A stretch of 64,000 nucleotides of DNA from Ryuthela nishihirai (GCA_038380435.1 JAWZYU010000009.1:61161901-61225900), one strand, 5' to 3'; counted from the stretch's first letter, positions 11,151-23,210 are shown. The notes: generated from the letters alone by a model not told the origin. Translations and numbers: made by a program.

Positions 11151-11411
11151 AATCAACTGTTTGACTTGTCGATTTCCCTAAAGATATGAACTGTACTGGA
11201 CAAAAGATTTTCTTTTCCCGTGTTAGTAGTAGTAATACTCAGAAATAAGAGTTATTTTATTTAATATGCATCCGTAAATAAAAATATTTCGTTTAATGTG
11301 AAGTGTATCTAAAGTACTATTTCTAATTAATTTCTTACAGGCAAAGTATGTATGTCTATCCGCATTTAATGGGCAAATAATTGAGAACAAAATCCTACAT
11401 ACGTCGAAGTA

Positions 11412-11792
11412 TGGGCGGGGGTTGGTTCAATCGATAGTGCGTCAGGCTCCTAATCTGCAGTTCTCAGGTTCGAGTCTAAACTGTGAATGCATTGATAATT
11501 TTCTCTGCTAACTTCCATTTTGTCCTCGGTGAGAAAGAGTACCATGATGGGTTTGGAAAGATCATCGTTCTTCGAATGCATCATTAAGCCTGTGTGCATC
11601 ATTCACTGTGTGCAGACGAGTCATACCCTATGCAAGTTAAAGAACACGCTTATCGAGAATCTCCCATTTGTCTTGTAACAGCTATCCGGTGGATAATCCA
11701 CCAGCAACCCTCTCTGAGCCCTTGGGGTCCTTATAACCTGGCCATTTAGGCCACTGTGTGACAAAAAAAGTATTGCTTGGAGGTCAGACAAT
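11412..11792 (+). mobile_element. SINE-A variant, near full length
   Basis: The head contains ggttcaatcgatagtgcgtc and tctcaggttcgagtct (A- and B-box-like). The body differs from the main type (ttttgtcctcggtgagaaa) but keeps gttaaagaacacgc and the tail cttggggtccttataacctg. It appears to be an older subfamily, shared with 45891-46138 and the split copy around 50 kb. Confidence 0.8.
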
Positions 11793-12124
11793 AACTCAAA
11801 AACGTCGAAATATTGTCCACACTTTCTACCGCTTTACTTATTTATCATTGAGAGCATTGAGATGTAAATTCAAAAATGTTTTTACATTTTTACGCGCTCC
11901 AAATCGGGGTATGTAGTAACTTTGCAATGAAAAAAAAGGGTACCTTATGTTTCTTCTTCCTCTTGCTGAACTGTAGCTCATTAACCAAAGTTCCCTATGT
12001 AACCAGAACCCTTCTTTGACGTACTTTCAATATCTTCACCAACATGGTCAATCAAATCCACTAATTCTCAAAGTAAGATTAAAAAATCATTTTTTGAAAT
12101 GTATTCAAAGGACTTCGATATACA

Positions 12125-12690
12125 CTTAGTTTCCATAAATGAAGGAAAATCCTAAGTTAAGTCAATGGGAAGTTAACGTCAAAGCTCTATAACTTCAAAA
12201 AATCAGTTTTTTGTTTTGAAAAAAGTGATTGCAGATAAAGATCTCAATCAAATAAATCAATATCTTAATTTCCAACACTATTCGTTCAGTATTTATTGAG
12301 TTATGGAAGTTTGAATATTTATCGATAACAATGCCAGCCACAAAATTTGACTTCAGAAGTTAATTAAAACTAGTAATAAGTATTGTATCAAAGTGTTTAA
12401 TAAAATAAGTTTTTATTGTAGAACTTTGTGTAAAGAATTCTTTCACTATTCTTCAGTTTTGTATATGTTTCTTAAGACTGGCATTCCTATTGTTAAATAT
12501 TCAAACTTCCATAACTCATTAAATATTGAACGAATATTGTTGAAAATCGAGATATTGATTTATTTGATTGAAATCTTTATCTGCAATCACATTTTTCAAA
12601 ACAAAAAACTTATTTTAGAAGTTATAGAGCTTTGACGTTAGCTTCCCATTGACTTAACATAGGGATTTTCCTTAATTTAAAGAAACCATT
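12125..12690. mobile_element. Palindromic MITE, about 220-bp arms
   Basis: The left half (cttagtttccataaatgaa through ttcgttcagtatttattgag) is repeated in inverted form at about 12470-12690 (aactcattaaatattgaac through ttaacatagggattttcc). The centre, about 120 bp, is AT-rich. The same family makes the palindrome at 43688-44172, and a half copy lies at 12965-13215. The 80-codon frame inside is not a gene. Confidence 0.8.
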
Positions 12691-12964
12691 ATATTTTCCC
12701 ATTTCCTCTCTTTATTTCTTTCACTTTAAAATGAGTGCTACATTAAGAAAACGTGTTCAACCCTTGGGGTCCTATTTGGGACTCCGTCAGAATTTGCTAT
12801 ATTTCTGTCCCCGTCCAGTGTCAGAACGAGTCCGACATTCCGAGGAAAATGTTGGTCTCCAAAGCAGGGGTGAATTTAAACTAACTGACCCCTAGTCCCA
12901 AGAAGCGGTAATGCGCATTTATGTACGTTTTCTATATTTTTCTGAAGAAAACTATTGTGTGTAA

Positions 12965-13215
12965 TGGTTTTTAAGTTTCCATCAATTTTGTAACTTTGTT
13001 TAAGGATGAGCATAAGAGCAGCATCTGCTGGCAACTATTTCAGCTTCAGTAACGCTTGAAAAATTAAACGAATATTGCTTCAAATCGAGATTTCGATAAA
13101 TCTAACTGATATCTATAATTACCTATCATAACATTTTCCTGTAAAAAGCTAATTTTGGAATTCACTGAACTTTAAATGTGGCTTACCCCAGAGCATGGAA
13201 ATGTTCCAATGTCGT
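12965..13215. repeat. Half copy of the palindromic MITE
   Basis: Blocks such as aattaaacgaatattgctt and ttcactgaactttaaatg follow the order of the right arm at 12470-12690, with clear decay. No inverted partner is present. Confidence 0.5.
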
Positions 13216-13639
13216 TTCATAATGTATTGTGTATCGTCACAATCCATATCCTTTAAAATATTATTTTCTCGTGAGAAACTTTCGATTGGCACGAGAGATA
13301 ATTTGTCGAACCACTCTTGAACCATGAGTATTTACAACTACTTTTTAATTGTTTTAAGAATTGAAAACAACCTAATTTACTTGGTACTTAAATAAACAAA
13401 ATGTGACACTTGAATTCTGGCGCCCCTGTCCCGAATAACTATTCCCCAGGCAAGTTGCCTAACGTGACTTATGATAAATTCGTCCTGCTCCAAAGGGTTA
13501 AAAATGTCAACTTACAAATATTAACCATTAAAATGAGTGTGTTTAAAAGTGTTCGTGATGGAATGAGTAAAGAGTTCGAAACTTACTTAATTTCATTGTA
13601 TTACATGGGGATAAACTGTTCTGCATCGCATGAAAAATG

Positions 13640-14204
13640 TTGATGAGGTAACAAAACGTATCTCTCTTAGTTATGTCATGCCACGTAATTTTATTACGTG
13701 GCCAAGACTTCATAGGCTTCGGGGCGACATTAGGTTAGGCTCCATTTTAATAGTGACATTTTCGACTGCCTCCATTTTTGTGTCCAGTTCAACGAAGAGG
13801 AACTCGGCCGCAGGCACCAAACTTTCCAGATTGAGCCTGGAAACCCAGATGGCAGAGAAAATACGTGACATGCCTGGTAAACAACGTTGGCCGGAGGGGA
13901 GCTGAGATTCGCACCTCAGCTACTCTGGCCAATCCCGTACAGCCATGCATGAGCGTAGGTAACCTCCACAAGGAGGGCCAGCGAAAAAGGACAAGAAAGA
14001 ATTTGGCGAAAACAGTCGGTCTCTTCTTCTCATCCGGGCTGTGTTGTCGGTAGCAATGGTCCTCTCCAGTTAGCAGAATCCCTAAGTGTGAACAGTGTAT
14101 GTGCGGGGGAAGCGCTAAGCAGCCCGGGTTCCCATCAACTTGAAGCGCAGCGGCCCAGTGATTGCCTTCACGAGGGACTCCTGATTTGACGAGGTAAGGG
14201 GGTA
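13640..14204 (+). pseudogene. LTR retroelement 3' internal region, decayed (probable)
   Basis: This GC-rich block ends in a purine-rich stretch (gaggtaagggggtac) directly before a TGT-starting segment, the arrangement of a polypurine tract before a 3' LTR. Short open frames on either strand (91 codons plus, 60 minus) show no intact gag, pol or env domain. Assignment to a gypsy/Pao-like retroelement is by overall layout, not by a recognised protein. Confidence 0.45.
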
Positions 14205-14447
14205 CTGTAATGAAATCTGGCTCCGCTTTTCTTTTTTCACTCGAATGTATTTCTGTGAACGGCTGTCAAGTTGTCTATAATGGAATCGTATTAACTGTTA
14301 AGGACTGTTAGAGTCACGAGCAAGTAGCTCTGCATCATGAACTGTTGATTAATGACTGTTGAGTAATAAACTTGCAAAGTTCCCTTAATTGAAATGGACC
14401 ATACTAGAGGCATTGTTGAATCTGTCCCAAAAGTAGGAACTACATAT
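14205..14447 (+). repeat. Probable 3' LTR
   Basis: It starts tgtaatgaaatctgg after the purine tract and ends near aggaactaca. It contains a polyadenylation signal context (gagtaataaacttgc at about 14361) and a TATA-like tctataatgg. No second LTR is seen in the window, so it is a remnant or the partner is lost. Confidence 0.45.
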
Positions 14448-14449
14448 GT

Positions 14450-16220
14450 GTAGAATGTTTGAAGGTAATTCTGTTAATAAATGGGTATTTTATTGTTAAT
14501 TGAAAAATTATCTCAGTTCTCATTATTGCAAATGTCTGTTAACGTGGTTGTGTGTCCAGGAATTTGCCTTGATTTTTGCAGCAAAGAACGCATCACGGCC
14601 TAAAAGTTGTGCCGCCCTAAAAATACTCTAGGGGGGGGGGGGTCATAACAGTTATATTAATTTTTATAGAGGAAAAATGTCCGATTTCCGTTTTTTTAAC
14701 ATCACATTTTTCTGGTCCCTATTCCCGACGTATATTGGACACTTTCTGTATACGCAAAAAGGAGAGTTTATTAAATATATTTTTATTATTGAAGATTTAT
14801 TATGGTTTTTAAACGTTTCATAATTTTTCTGGTAATTTAATTCAGTAGTAAATAAGAAAAAATACTTAATTGACTTAGCTTATATTCGAAACCCACTTAA
14901 AAAGATTTAGATTATGGGAACAATTGTAAAGAAAAGAATCACAGTGGAATCTCATAAAAAATACATTAGATTCCCAAGGAGAGTTGTGTTTTGTGTACTT
15001 AGATTATATTAAAATAACACTAATCCTAATTATCTTTCCAGGATATACATTTTTATATTATTATTAAAGTAATAAGAGTAAAAAATTTGAAACAAAAACA
15101 AAACAAGAATTAAATCTAAAACTGAATCTGGATAATAAAAACATGCTGGCTCACTTCCTTCGTACCTGCAAATGAACATCAAAATGTTTTCAAACACTCT
15201 TACTAACCATTAGAGAAATCAATAGTTAATTAGGCAAATGAATTTAATTTTGATTCTTTTGTTTCTGCACTATACAGTCAGGGAGAATATTTATTCCTAT
15301 TAAGTTGTAAAAAAAACTATGAACAGAAATGTTTTCGAAACTTGAAAGGTAATGAAACGAAAACATGAAAACTTATTGCATTAAGGAATATAACATGAAC
15401 TTAAAAAAAAAAACTAATAAATAACAAAAAAATTCCGCAGATTCTTAATACTGTTTGGGAGCCCGAATTGGAAAAATAATGTCTTACCTTTTTAATTAGA
15501 ATATTTAAGTAGCTCTAAGGTGATGTTACAAAGCAAAAACAGCTGCAGAGTTATTTTACCAATAAAAGAATTCATCAAATATCAAGGACTCATTAATAAA
15601 ACATATCATCATTATTACATAAAATTTTAAAAGTAAGAAGAAATTTTGTTTTTGCGTTGTGCCAAATACTTCAAAAATCTAATGATCTGTGTTCTTTGAA
15701 CTTTAATTAACATTCCTCAGTAGACTTGTGATTCACATGAAATAAACAATTTAAAACCTTTTCCAAAGAGACCGGGAAAATGCACCGATTCACTGCAGTA
15801 ATTCGTTACTTTTAACGTCAAACAATTTTTTTGCGTCTTTTGAAACTTTTTTGTGTTGATCTTAACGTTGTTAGCTAAAGTACGTCATTTGCTTTTATCC
15901 GCAGTGGTAATTCGAAGTTTTTTTTAACTTCGTTAGTTATTTTGCATTTAAGGTGGACAGAATGAATTTATACTAACGTTTCCTATACAGATTTTTTTAC
16001 TTTAGACTATATAAATTGCTTAGACTATATAAATGATCAAATATCCAAGTAGAAATATTCTACATCAGAAGTGTGCAGGCATTTTTGATAGGATGTCTCA
16101 ACGGTAAACAGATGTTGCGGAAATCGAGTTTCATATTTGTTAGAGTTGAGATGAGATTTTTTCCCACATGGCTGTATTATACTTTTAGTTAAAAATATAT
16201 TTAGGACTTGGAGCTATTGG
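14450..16220. other. AT-rich sequence, nothing recognised
   Basis: A G-run of 12 follows ctag at 14630 and resembles the G-rich starts of MITEs such as Rep-G. No supportable gene, RNA or complete element is present. Confidence 0.55.
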
Positions 16221-16221
16221 G

Positions 16222-16790
16222 TTGGGTTGTTTTATCTGTGAGTGGCACTTTTTGCGTACAATGAAGTCGCAAAGACACCATTGGCTACGCAAAACTCCCC
16301 GCGCTTCTCACGGTCAGTAGGGGACACCGATGGGCTTGGAAAGGCCGCCATCCGTCGGATGGGACGTTAAGCTGTGTCCCCGTGTGCGGGAGAGCCTTAC
16401 CCCATGCAGGTTAAAGAACATGCTGGATGGCCTTGACAGGAGGCTATCATCTTTCTCCCAATAGCTGTTCCAGTGGGTAAAACAACCCAACCCAACTCCA
16501 TTGGCTCAGAGAGATTTGAGTAAAAGGGACCCACTGGATAGCTGTTAGGTGACAGATGGGTGCCTGCCACCAACCCCGTACAATGTGTTCTTTAACATGC
16601 GCAGGGTATGGCTGTCCGGCACACGACTTTGCATATCGTCCAACGTTGGTAACATTTTAAAGCCCATCATTTCTGACCGAGTGTAGGGTGAAATTTTAGC
16701 GCAATTCTTAACTCTGGCTCAGGGGAGGGGGGACTCGAAACTAATGACTGCACATTACAAGCCTGTCGCGCTACCGACTTGACTGACTTG
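16222..16790 (-). mobile_element. Older SINE-A copy, interrupted by a younger one
   Basis: The tail is at 16222-16286 (gttgttttatctgtgagtgg). The rest resumes at 16498 (ccattggctcagagag) and runs to the decayed tRNA-like head (ggactcgaaactaatgac, then gcgctaccgacttgac). The two pieces join cleanly when the insert at 16287-16497 and one 9-bp duplication are removed. Confidence 0.85.
16287..16497 (+). mobile_element. SINE-A inserted into a SINE-A
   Basis: This 5'-truncated plus-oriented copy begins acgcaaaactccccgcg and ends gtaaaacaacccaaccca. It has an internal deletion that joins ttccagtgggt to the terminal aaaacaaccc. A 9-bp TSD, ccattggct, flanks it at 16278-16286 and 16498-16506. Confidence 0.9.
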
Positions 16791-16857
16791 TTTGGATAGT
16801 CAACAGTCTGTTTTACAAAGGAATTAATCAATAATCTTTGTAGCAATGCTAATGAAA

Positions 16858-17032
16858 TCAAGTCAAATACTGGTAATAAAGAAGTAATCAAGTAAATAAG
16901 AAGGTAATAAAGAAGTAAATAAATAAGTAATATCAAGTCAAATACTGATAATAAAGAAGTAATCAAGTAAATAAGAAGGTAATAAAGAAGTAAATAAATA
17001 AGTAATATCAAGTCAAATACTGGTAATAAGTG
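16858..17032. repeat. 75-bp tandem repeat, 2.3 units
   Basis: Units starting tcaagtcaaatactg begin at 16858, 16933 and 17008. They are nearly identical, with one change in the second. The unit length keeps frame, so a 114-codon minus frame of repetitive Leu/Ile/Tyr results; I do not regard it as a gene. Confidence 0.92.
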
Positions 17033-17534
17033 AAGAGTTAGTAGAAATTTTTAAAGGGAGAGAGGTAACTTTTCTCTCTCTTGTGATAATAGGTAAATAG
17101 CTCTAATGATATCAGCTATTCCCTGATTTATCAATTTTTATCTTACTTAGAAAGGGTAGGATCAGACTTTACAGGTTGTCCGATAATCGTCGGTTCATAC
17201 TTTCACTTCTCACTAAATATGAAGTGAGGCCATTGCAGTACTCCATTGGGTTGTATAACCATACTGTTTCAATCACCACTGCCGATTGATTGAAAGGGGT
17301 AATAAGTGAAATAATCGGAGTCACCGCAATCCGGCTTCTGTAAATCGTTTTTGAATGTTCCAGCTTAATATTTGTTGCCGTAACGTGACAATAGTGCTTA
17401 AAAAAAGAAGAATTTTTAGAAAACATTTCACACTGTTTTCTGTTATATTTTGTGCTTAAATTAGAAATATTTTGATATCAGGGGGTTATTGTTAAATTGG
17501 TTTAACAGATATCTTTCAAACCGGAAAGAGATCA

Positions 17535-18300
17535 TAGCTAAAAGAATACTCTCGCTCTAGCGAAAAGAGAACCTCGCTTTCAGAGAGAATTTCTTTGTTT
17601 ACTAATTTATCACTCTTAAAAAGTTTTAATTCTAACTAATGGATGATTGAGATAAGGCAAATAGTAGCATTATTATTTGTATTTATACAATATTCAAATT
17701 CAAATTTATTATAACATAGAGAAATACACAAGGACAATAAACACACAATGCACAACACTTTGTCAAGTACATTATCAATACAACACTTTACAAAGAACAG
17801 AGAAACAATAAAAGCACAAAACTAAGTAAAACAATCATTACGTTTATGTGAACTACCAAGGAGCTTTCGAGCTCTTCCAGGTTATAAAAAATTAATTAAT
17901 TTTTGTTAAAGAAAATAAAGTAAATAAAAAAAATGAAAAGTATAAAAAATATTAACTCTCACGAGTGGTGTGGGTATACAGTTTTACCAAATATCAGTTC
18001 CTATATAAATGCTATCAAAATATTATTTAATCACAGTAAACATAAATTCAATGTTGTCTAACTTTGACAAATATGCACGCAAACATTTCTTAAAAGTTTG
18101 CGTGCATATTTTCTTTTTTTATTTCTAATAATGAAAAAGATACTTTTTTCACCCCCTCTAAGAAATGGGCGCAGATCGTTGCTTTCAGTGGATTATCTCG
18201 TGACACTCTACTACCGAAATTACAAATTTTTATCATAAACAGATCACGTGCGATATTCGTTAAACGTTTCACCTTTTCCCTATTTGGTACCATCTGAAGT
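17535..18300 (+). repeat. Rep-F family, copy E2, with insertion
   Basis: The start is gagaacctcgctttcag, then tggatgattgagataaggc and tttgtatttatacaat. After about 430 bp of unrelated AT-rich sequence the block aagaaatgggcgcagatcg through tcataaacagatcacgtgc resumes, as in E1 and E4. It is oriented toward copy E3. Confidence 0.55.
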
Positions 18301-18350
18301 TCTAATTGAAACTAAGGATTTGCAAAATGCGAATTCTAATATTTCATTAG

Positions 18351-18424
18351 TACAGTCGCTCACAAAAGTATCCGAACGCTATGGTTGCATACAAAATTCA
18401 GAAAAAAATCTGGCAACGATTTTT
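18351..18424 (+). mobile_element. Tc1/mariner terminal repeat remnant
   Basis: The sequence tacagtcgctcacaaaagta followed by tccgaacg has the look of a Tc1-superfamily terminus. It lies next to the palindrome at 18425. No transposase or second end is present. Confidence 0.4.
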
Positions 18425-18491
18425 TTAGAAATTAATGATCTGGTAACCTTCGTGTACGGTACACGAAGGTTGCCAGATCATTAATTTCTAA
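18425..18491. repeat. Snap-back palindrome, 33-bp arms, 1-base loop
   Basis: Arms 18425-18457 and 18459-18491 are complementary with one mismatch, around a single G at 18458. The centre is cgtgtacggtacacg. Confidence 0.95.
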
Positions 18492-19742
18492 ATTCTACTG
18501 ATGAAATATTACTATTCAGACTTTCCGAATCTCCCATAAGCTCTAATTGCTCCCTCTAACGATGGAAAAAGTTGAATGTATTAATGAATATTTCAAACGA
18601 TGTATTTTATGCTAAAAAAATTAAAATTTTGATGGTAGAATGAGAAGGCACGAAGTTTCCATTGGAAATAATGAGTTGACCGCTTAGACCCAGGGGTGGT
18701 GGGAAAATGTAGTTTTGTTGTTTTAAGAGATAATTGTCTGTTTTTAGAAATAATTTAAAAATTATTTTTTTGTTGGATTGGTTTTGATGAAATTTTATGA
18801 TTCGACCTTTTCGAATATTCGAAAATCTGCAATTGCGCCTTTAGAAAAAGTGGGGAAACAAGAAAATCACAAAATTTAAGTAATATTACTAACGATGTGC
18901 TCATGCTAGAAATTTAAAATTTTGGTGGTGGAATGTGAAGGTAATTAAGTTTTCATTTCTCCACAGTGAGTTAGACCTTAGTCCTTAGACCCAAGAGGTG
19001 GTGGAAAACGCAATTTTGAAAGATAATTATTTGTTTTTAAACTACATTAAAAATATTTTTAGTTTGGATATGTATTGATGTAATATTTACGATCTGCACT
19101 TTCGGAATCTCCCAAAAGGTATAATTGCGCCCTCTAACGGTAGAAAATTCGAAACACTTTGATGAATATTACAAATAATATATTTGTGCTAGAAATTTTG
19201 ATTGTGGAATGGTTCATGAAGTTTTCCATTGGCAGCGATTACACTCAAGATGGGTGGGAAAAGCAATTGTTTTGCTTTAAGAGTTAATGGGAAAACTCTT
19301 TTTTAGTTCCATTGTTACTTTTGAAATATTACAATTCGCATTTTTCAAATCATTACGTAGTTTTAATTTGCATCGTTAGAGGTCACTGATTTGGAAAAAG
19401 CAAAACTTTTAACGAATGTTGGAAGTGATCTGTTTATCGTACAAATATATTAAATTTATGTGGTGATGTGTCAGGAGATATTCCACTGACTACTACAATT
19501 TGCCCCGTTTTCTGAGAGGGATGTGATAAAGACAAGTTTTTAAATTTAATGAATATAAGACATACTCTTCATGTTATATAATTACTAGTTATATATACTA
19601 CTACTTGCATTTTCACCGTCATCTATTAGCCGGAATTAATATTTTAAGGAGTGAAAATATAGGTAAACGAAATGCTTCATTTTCTTTGAAAACGAGATTC
19701 CCATATGTTTTCAAAGAGGCGATATGCGTTCTTCTAGTTTAA
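18492..19742 (-). repeat. Rep-F family, copy E3, with internal tandem units
   Basis: Read on the minus strand from 19742 it starts agaacgcatatcgcctc, then the inverted form of ttgaaaacgagattccc. At least three degenerate internal units follow, marked by repeats of cttagaccca with a gtggtggg stretch near 18680, 18985 and 19240. Each unit also has a conserved ccctctaacg block. Units are about 250-300 bp. No protein is encoded. Confidence 0.65.
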
Positions 19743-20069
19743 GTGACCCACAAGGAACTGTTTTACAACCAATTATATTCTTGATATTTTTGAAAGATTT
19801 AATTCTTATGGGTAGATAAAATGCTTTGCTATTCACAATGGTGGTAAAGCTATAACGTTTCAAGCGAAAAATTATGGTAACATACTATATGGTATAAGAA
19901 ATTATTCAATTGAGGTAAATATATGTTTTAAAATGAATAACTTATTTCTGACTACTGATAAAACGAAACATGTTTTGTATAACTTAAAAATAGTTCTAAT
20001 CTATATAATAACAGAAGATGTCTGTGTATGTATCTATGTATGTATGTATCTGTGGCAGACTCATCTGGA

Positions 20070-20257
20070 AATCAACATAGACGCTTCACATTTTCAAAGA
20101 ATGTTTCTGGTTGTGGTTCGGTTGCAATGCCAAATTTCAAGTCGAAAGTCCAAAAGGGGGGCTTCCTAAAAGCAAAAATAGTTACCATGCTATTGCTAGC
20201 GGAACGATAATCGCTGTCAAATTTATTGTTGCCATTTACTGCGTTTTAACTGTGAAG
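20070..20257 (+). other. Exon-like open frame ending at a consensus donor
   Basis: A frame starting near 20111 (MWFGCNAKFQVESPKGG) runs into a hydrophobic stretch (TIIAVKFIVAIYCVLTVK) that stops exactly at aag|gtaagag, a consensus 5' splice site (exon end 20257). The hydrophobic segment could be membrane-spanning. An overlapping plus frame is also open, and the surroundings contain a diverged duplication, so this may be an old element. Confidence 0.25.
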
Positions 20258-20429
20258 GTAAGAGTTAAAATAACATTTAAATGTGCTGCCGCTGCCAGAT
20301 TATCCACATTTCCAAAGGCATTATTAAGGCGTTCAATTGTAACTAGGGACCTGATATTCTAACCCAACATGTGGTTATGCAAGAGGAACCGACGTGCGAA
20401 ATGTCAGAAATTAACTTTGCGACACAGAT

Positions 20430-20830
20430 AAATTCTTCGTGTTGAAACTGTGCTAAAATGCCGGGGGGATTATAGTTACTCACAAAACTAACCTTTAGTG
20501 CAGTAAAAAACAGGCTATGCAGATTAAAGGTAAGACCCGAGCTATGACAATTTGTGTATAAACGAAGCCACGGACCAAGTAGGAAACTGATTTTTAAACC
20601 AACCACCGTGACACACGGGGGAAGCCGTGCAGGATATTTGACGTAAATAAAAATCTCGATAGTTTAGGTAGAAATTAAGCCGTGGACTATGAGGGAGAGT
20701 TCTGATGTCAACAATGACCCAAGAAAACACTGGGAAAGTTTCTTCGTGTTCAATCTGCACTAAAGTGTCGAAGGTGAACCTTCAGCGCAGTGAAGAATAT
20801 GCAGATTAAAAGTGACACCCGGACAGCGCC
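20430..20830. repeat. Diverged direct duplication, spacing about 300 bp
   Basis: Blocks around ttcttcgtgttgaaactgtg, gtgcagtaaaaaacaggc and atgcagattaaaggtaaga (20430-20545) recur as ttcttcgtgttcaatctgc, cgcagtgaagaatatgc and atgcagattaaaagtgaca (20735-20825). The family is not identified. Confidence 0.6.
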
Positions 20831-21454
20831 TGATTCCGTTCAGCTAGTATTATGCAGTAAATATGGTAAGAAACATCCATGAAGCAGGGTGTATTATATT
20901 GAATAATTGTGGTTGCGTTTCTATTTAGTTACTGACATTATGCGTTTAGGAATAACAATAGACCCAAAACTGAATTGCAAACCACACATGAATAATCTGA
21001 CAAAAAATGTTTTTATTCTTATTCCTTCGTACATCATTTCATTTTTACGGTCTGTCTTAAACCCGAAAAACTTCAGATAAGTTTATACATTATTATTATA
21101 TATATTAAAATGAATCATTCATTACACTGACAGCTTATGAATTTTTTTCATATTTGCTCATTGTCTGACGAACAGTCAATGATTTTTAGGGGTTGTTAGG
21201 TTAGCATAATATAATTGAAGGAGTGTGAGCAACTTCTGATGCGGGAGTTTTATTACAGTAATGCAGTCTCCATTCTGGCTTATTGACTAATTGTAGCCAT
21301 ATTCCTCTAATTACATTTCTGTTAAAAACTGAAAAAAACTGATGAACTGTTAATAGCATTTCTGTTAAAAACTATTAAATAATTTCTGTTAACAAATGAT
21401 TTAAGCCAGGAGTGAACTTTGACCTACTGAGTCCCTAAGTTGTGTCATGTTTAA

Positions 21455-21976
21455 CCCTTTCACGACTAAGGGAAATATTTTTCCCATTTTAAAATTGGTG
21501 ATTGTTGTATTTAATTATAACCTTATCTGCATTTTTTATACATAATGACAAAATAGAACGTATGCCGAACGCAATCACGTAAACGGGAACGTTTAGAAAA
21601 CAAAAACAGAATTGTCAGGACGCATAATATATGTACTATGTGCAATGTCCATCTTTGCCTCACTACCAAAAGAAATTGCTTCGCAGAATATCATAATTAG
21701 CACATCATTTTATATAGTAATTTTATTTCATAATTTTGTATTATTTTAGTTAACATTTTGTTCTAATAAACCAATAAATAAAAGCATTGCATAATAAGCC
21801 TAAATTTGTGTTACCTTTATAGTCCATTGGGAAAAATATTTCCCATAAAATTCCAAAAAAACTACACATTGTTATGTATTTTTCTTATGATTTTTATTTA
21901 TTTTACGTCTAAACAAACTAAAATAAACAGTTACATACTAATATTTACTCCTAGAAACCTTATGGTCCTGAAAGGG
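21455..21976. mobile_element. piggyBac-like MITE
   Basis: TTAA flanks both ends (21451-21454 and 21977-21980), the hallmark duplication of piggyBac elements. The termini ccctttcacgactaag and, inverted, cttatggtcctgaaaggg match with small differences. A second inverted motif, gggaaatatttttccc near the left and gggaaaaatatttccc further in, repeats inside. At 522 bp with no transposase it is non-autonomous. Confidence 0.88.
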
Positions 21977-22299
21977 TTAAGAGGCCCTATAAATTCAAAA
22001 GGATGAAACATATAGCCGAAAAAAATCAGGTAATGTTCCTGTAAACGTTGTAACTTGTGAAAGGATTGCTGAAAGCCGCTTTGGTTTGTATCCCATCCCG
22101 AGGCGAAACTCATTTTTCAACAAAGCTTTCATGGGATAAGAAATATATATATTTTAATCTGAAACATTAAGAGTAAACAGGAAATCGATGTGGTGAAACG
22201 ATTTATTATATTTCGTAACTACTAATGCAAATTCACCACTGCTACACAGTAAAACTCGAAATGTAATTTTTTGAAGTTCTAAGCTACAGCTTATTTAGC

Positions 22300-22640
22300 T
22301 CATGCGTAAGTCCGTCGCTGGTTTAAACCAATAATACAAACAGTGCTTGACAAAATCTGGAAACTGATCGACTGAGAAAAGTACTGATTGAAGGAACTGA
22401 ATATATCCTCAATAGAAGAATAACTTTTAAAAGCTAGTGCAGATATCTTCTGGAATCCGTTTGTTGAGGACATCTTTTTTCTTATAAAACGATTCTGCAT
22501 GTGTATTACTTCTATCTGTTGTGTACAATAGAAAACGGGACAACCAGAACAAAGAGAAATAGAACAGTAGAGAACTGTTTCAAAGAAGAGGAGCGTTTCC
22601 CTAAATACACATTGCAATACAGGAGCCTGGAAAAATTCCA
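22300..22640 (-). other. Part of a 145-codon open frame, probably not a gene
   Basis: A minus frame at 22300-22737 is among the longest here, but its first third is translated from the 32-bp minisatellite at 22641, and the rest is Ser/Ile/Phe-rich low-complexity sequence with no recognisable domain. Confidence 0.3.
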
Positions 22641-23070
22641 CATCGTATAAGAGGTGTGTTACCAAAAATCTACATCGCATAATTAACCGATGTCCAAAAA
22701 ACCGTATTTCATAAGAGGTGCATGGATAAAAAAACACATTATATTAAAGACGGGTATCCGTAAATCCACATCGCATCATAGGCTTATATGGCCAAAGATT
22801 CGCATCGCATAAGAGATGTGTGGCTAAAAACCCACCTCGTCTAAAAGACACGTGGTTAAAAACCCACATCGCATAAAAGACGTGGCCAAAAAGACATCGA
22901 AGAAGAGTCACCTAACTAACACTGTACATAGAACAAGAAGAGCGTGGTCAAAATGTTACATTGAATAAGATAAACATAATAAAGAAATGACGTCGAATAA
23001 GAAGAGCGTGGCCAAAAGGTCATAGCGAAAAAGAGTCTCATGGCCAAAAACACATCGAAAAATAGACAAC
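22641..23070. repeat. Degenerate 32-bp minisatellite, about 13.5 units
   Basis: Units of about 32 bp each begin catcg or a variant, followed by ataagag-like and gtggccaaaaac-like segments. Starts fall at roughly 22641, 22673, 22705, 22737 and onward. Units differ at many positions, so the array is old. Repeats carry no intervening unique spacers and are too diverged for a CRISPR array. Confidence 0.88.
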
Positions 23071-23210
23071 TAATAACTTATATAAAAACAACTATATTGG
23101 GTTTCAAAGAAGGTAGACAAATTTGAGATTTCGTATAAGATGACCGGATTTTATAGTGGGTCCAGAACCCCTGGTATCCCCACCCCCCGGGTACGTCGCT
23201 GGCAAGAAAG
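23071..23210 (-). repeat. Possible MITE end
   Basis: The inverted sequence cagcgacgtacccgggg, followed by a G/C-rich stretch, resembles the start of the segment at 41519 (caggggtgtacccaggg) in layout. No matching second end was found. Confidence 0.3.

Noticed and set aside
16667..17011. 114-codon minus frame rich in Leu, Ile and Tyr
   Set aside because: It is produced by two 75-bp tandem repeats that happen to keep frame, plus SINE-A sequence.
22641..23070. CRISPR-like array of about 32-bp repeats
   Set aside because: The repeats are contiguous with no unique spacers and strongly diverged, and the context is eukaryotic. It is a minisatellite.
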